A stretch of DNA of 64,000 bases from Butyrivibrio sp. GTDB taxonomy: Bacteria > Bacillota > Clostridia > Lachnospirales > Lachnospiraceae. This document shows positions 63,970-64,000 of the stretch, piece after piece. Position 1 is the stretch's first letter, and each line of letters opens with the position of its first letter. The DNA lies in NCBI GenBank assembly GCA_015056585.1, contig SVFZ01000002.1, positions 57,467 through 121,466 of the forward strand, given 5' to 3'. The notes under the pieces are model-generated. The model ran no database searches. It worked only from the letters and a program-made list of their open reading frames with translations, and had not been told where the DNA came from. Both the position numbers and the translations under genes were made by a program.

Positions 63970-64000
63970 ATGGGAAGAAATCATGAAGTAATTACCGAAC
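63970..64000 (+). CDS. Start of an unidentified gene (runs off the right edge)
   Basis: ATG with a strong GGAGGGG site 3 bases before it, reading MGRNHEVITE to the window end. Only ten codons are visible, so the product cannot be named. Confidence 0.5.
   Translation, partial: MGRNHEVITE

Overview
The window looks like a chromosomal segment of a low-GC, Gram-positive anaerobe of the Clostridia, most likely a Lachnospiraceae member of the Butyrivibrio/Pseudobutyrivibrio type. The signs are strong AGGAGG-type ribosome sites, a type III glutamine synthetase, LL-diaminopimelate aminotransferase, a CIRCE-controlled Hsp20, a YolD/UmuC pair, YesM-type regulation of a TRAP transporter, GH2 and CE1-like plant-polysaccharide enzymes, and a Tp47-like lipoprotein. 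The assignment comes from gene content only. No tRNA, rRNA, CRISPR array or insertion sequence was seen.

Layout. 1-5.9 kb: nitrogen and biosynthesis genes on the minus strand (bioY, dapL-purF, asnB-glnN), with hairpins in several leaders. 5.9-11.5 kb: a methyl-accepting chemoreceptor co-transcribed with a circularly permuted oligopeptide-binding lipoprotein, then a LysR regulator and a flavin-reductase-like protein. 11.6-18.9 kb: a GH2 glycosidase, an AraC regulator and a divergent DUF5107/TPR protein. 18.9-20.9 kb: a YolD and Y-family polymerase pair. 21-28.4 kb: a complete TRAP transporter (DctPQM), a YcxB-like protein, a YesM-type sensor kinase, an AraC-type response regulator, a second membrane-tethered DctP and a KdgF-like cupin. 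Together these suggest uptake and sensing of a uronate-like acid. 28.5-34.3 kb: a cyclic-di-GMP island of two overlapping membrane GGDEF paralogues converging on a peptidase-S51-like/PAS/GGDEF/EAL fusion.

34.4-39.2 kb: HelD-type helicase, DUF3048 lipoprotein-like protein and a MATE exporter behind a leader that resembles the mepA (guanidine-IV) riboswitch. 39.5-46.7 kb: an MMPL/RND exporter coupled to a large GLUG-repeat surface protein, then an HD hydrolase. 46.8-51.5 kb: an AraC regulator divergent from a sugar-oxidation operon (two zinc dehydrogenases, a lactonase-like amidohydrolase and FucU). 51.5-58.1 kb: an esterase lipoprotein, a probable 190-nt structured RNA, an AAA ATPase preceded by 10-bp phased repeats, a second MATE exporter, an SGNH protein with a long Glu/Lys-rich tail, and a secreted tandem-cystatin protein. 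58.2-64 kb: PcrA helicase, CIRCE-controlled Hsp20, and a Tp47-like lipoprotein/FMN-binding membrane protein pair behind a perfect palindrome at its promoter.

The most unusual items are the circularly permuted binding protein coupled to a chemoreceptor, the S51-GGDEF-EAL fusion, the two-domain bacterial cystatin, the helically phased repeat array ahead of the AAA ATPase, and the unassigned small RNA beside it. Several genes have a promoter element nested in, or directly abutting, a long hairpin.
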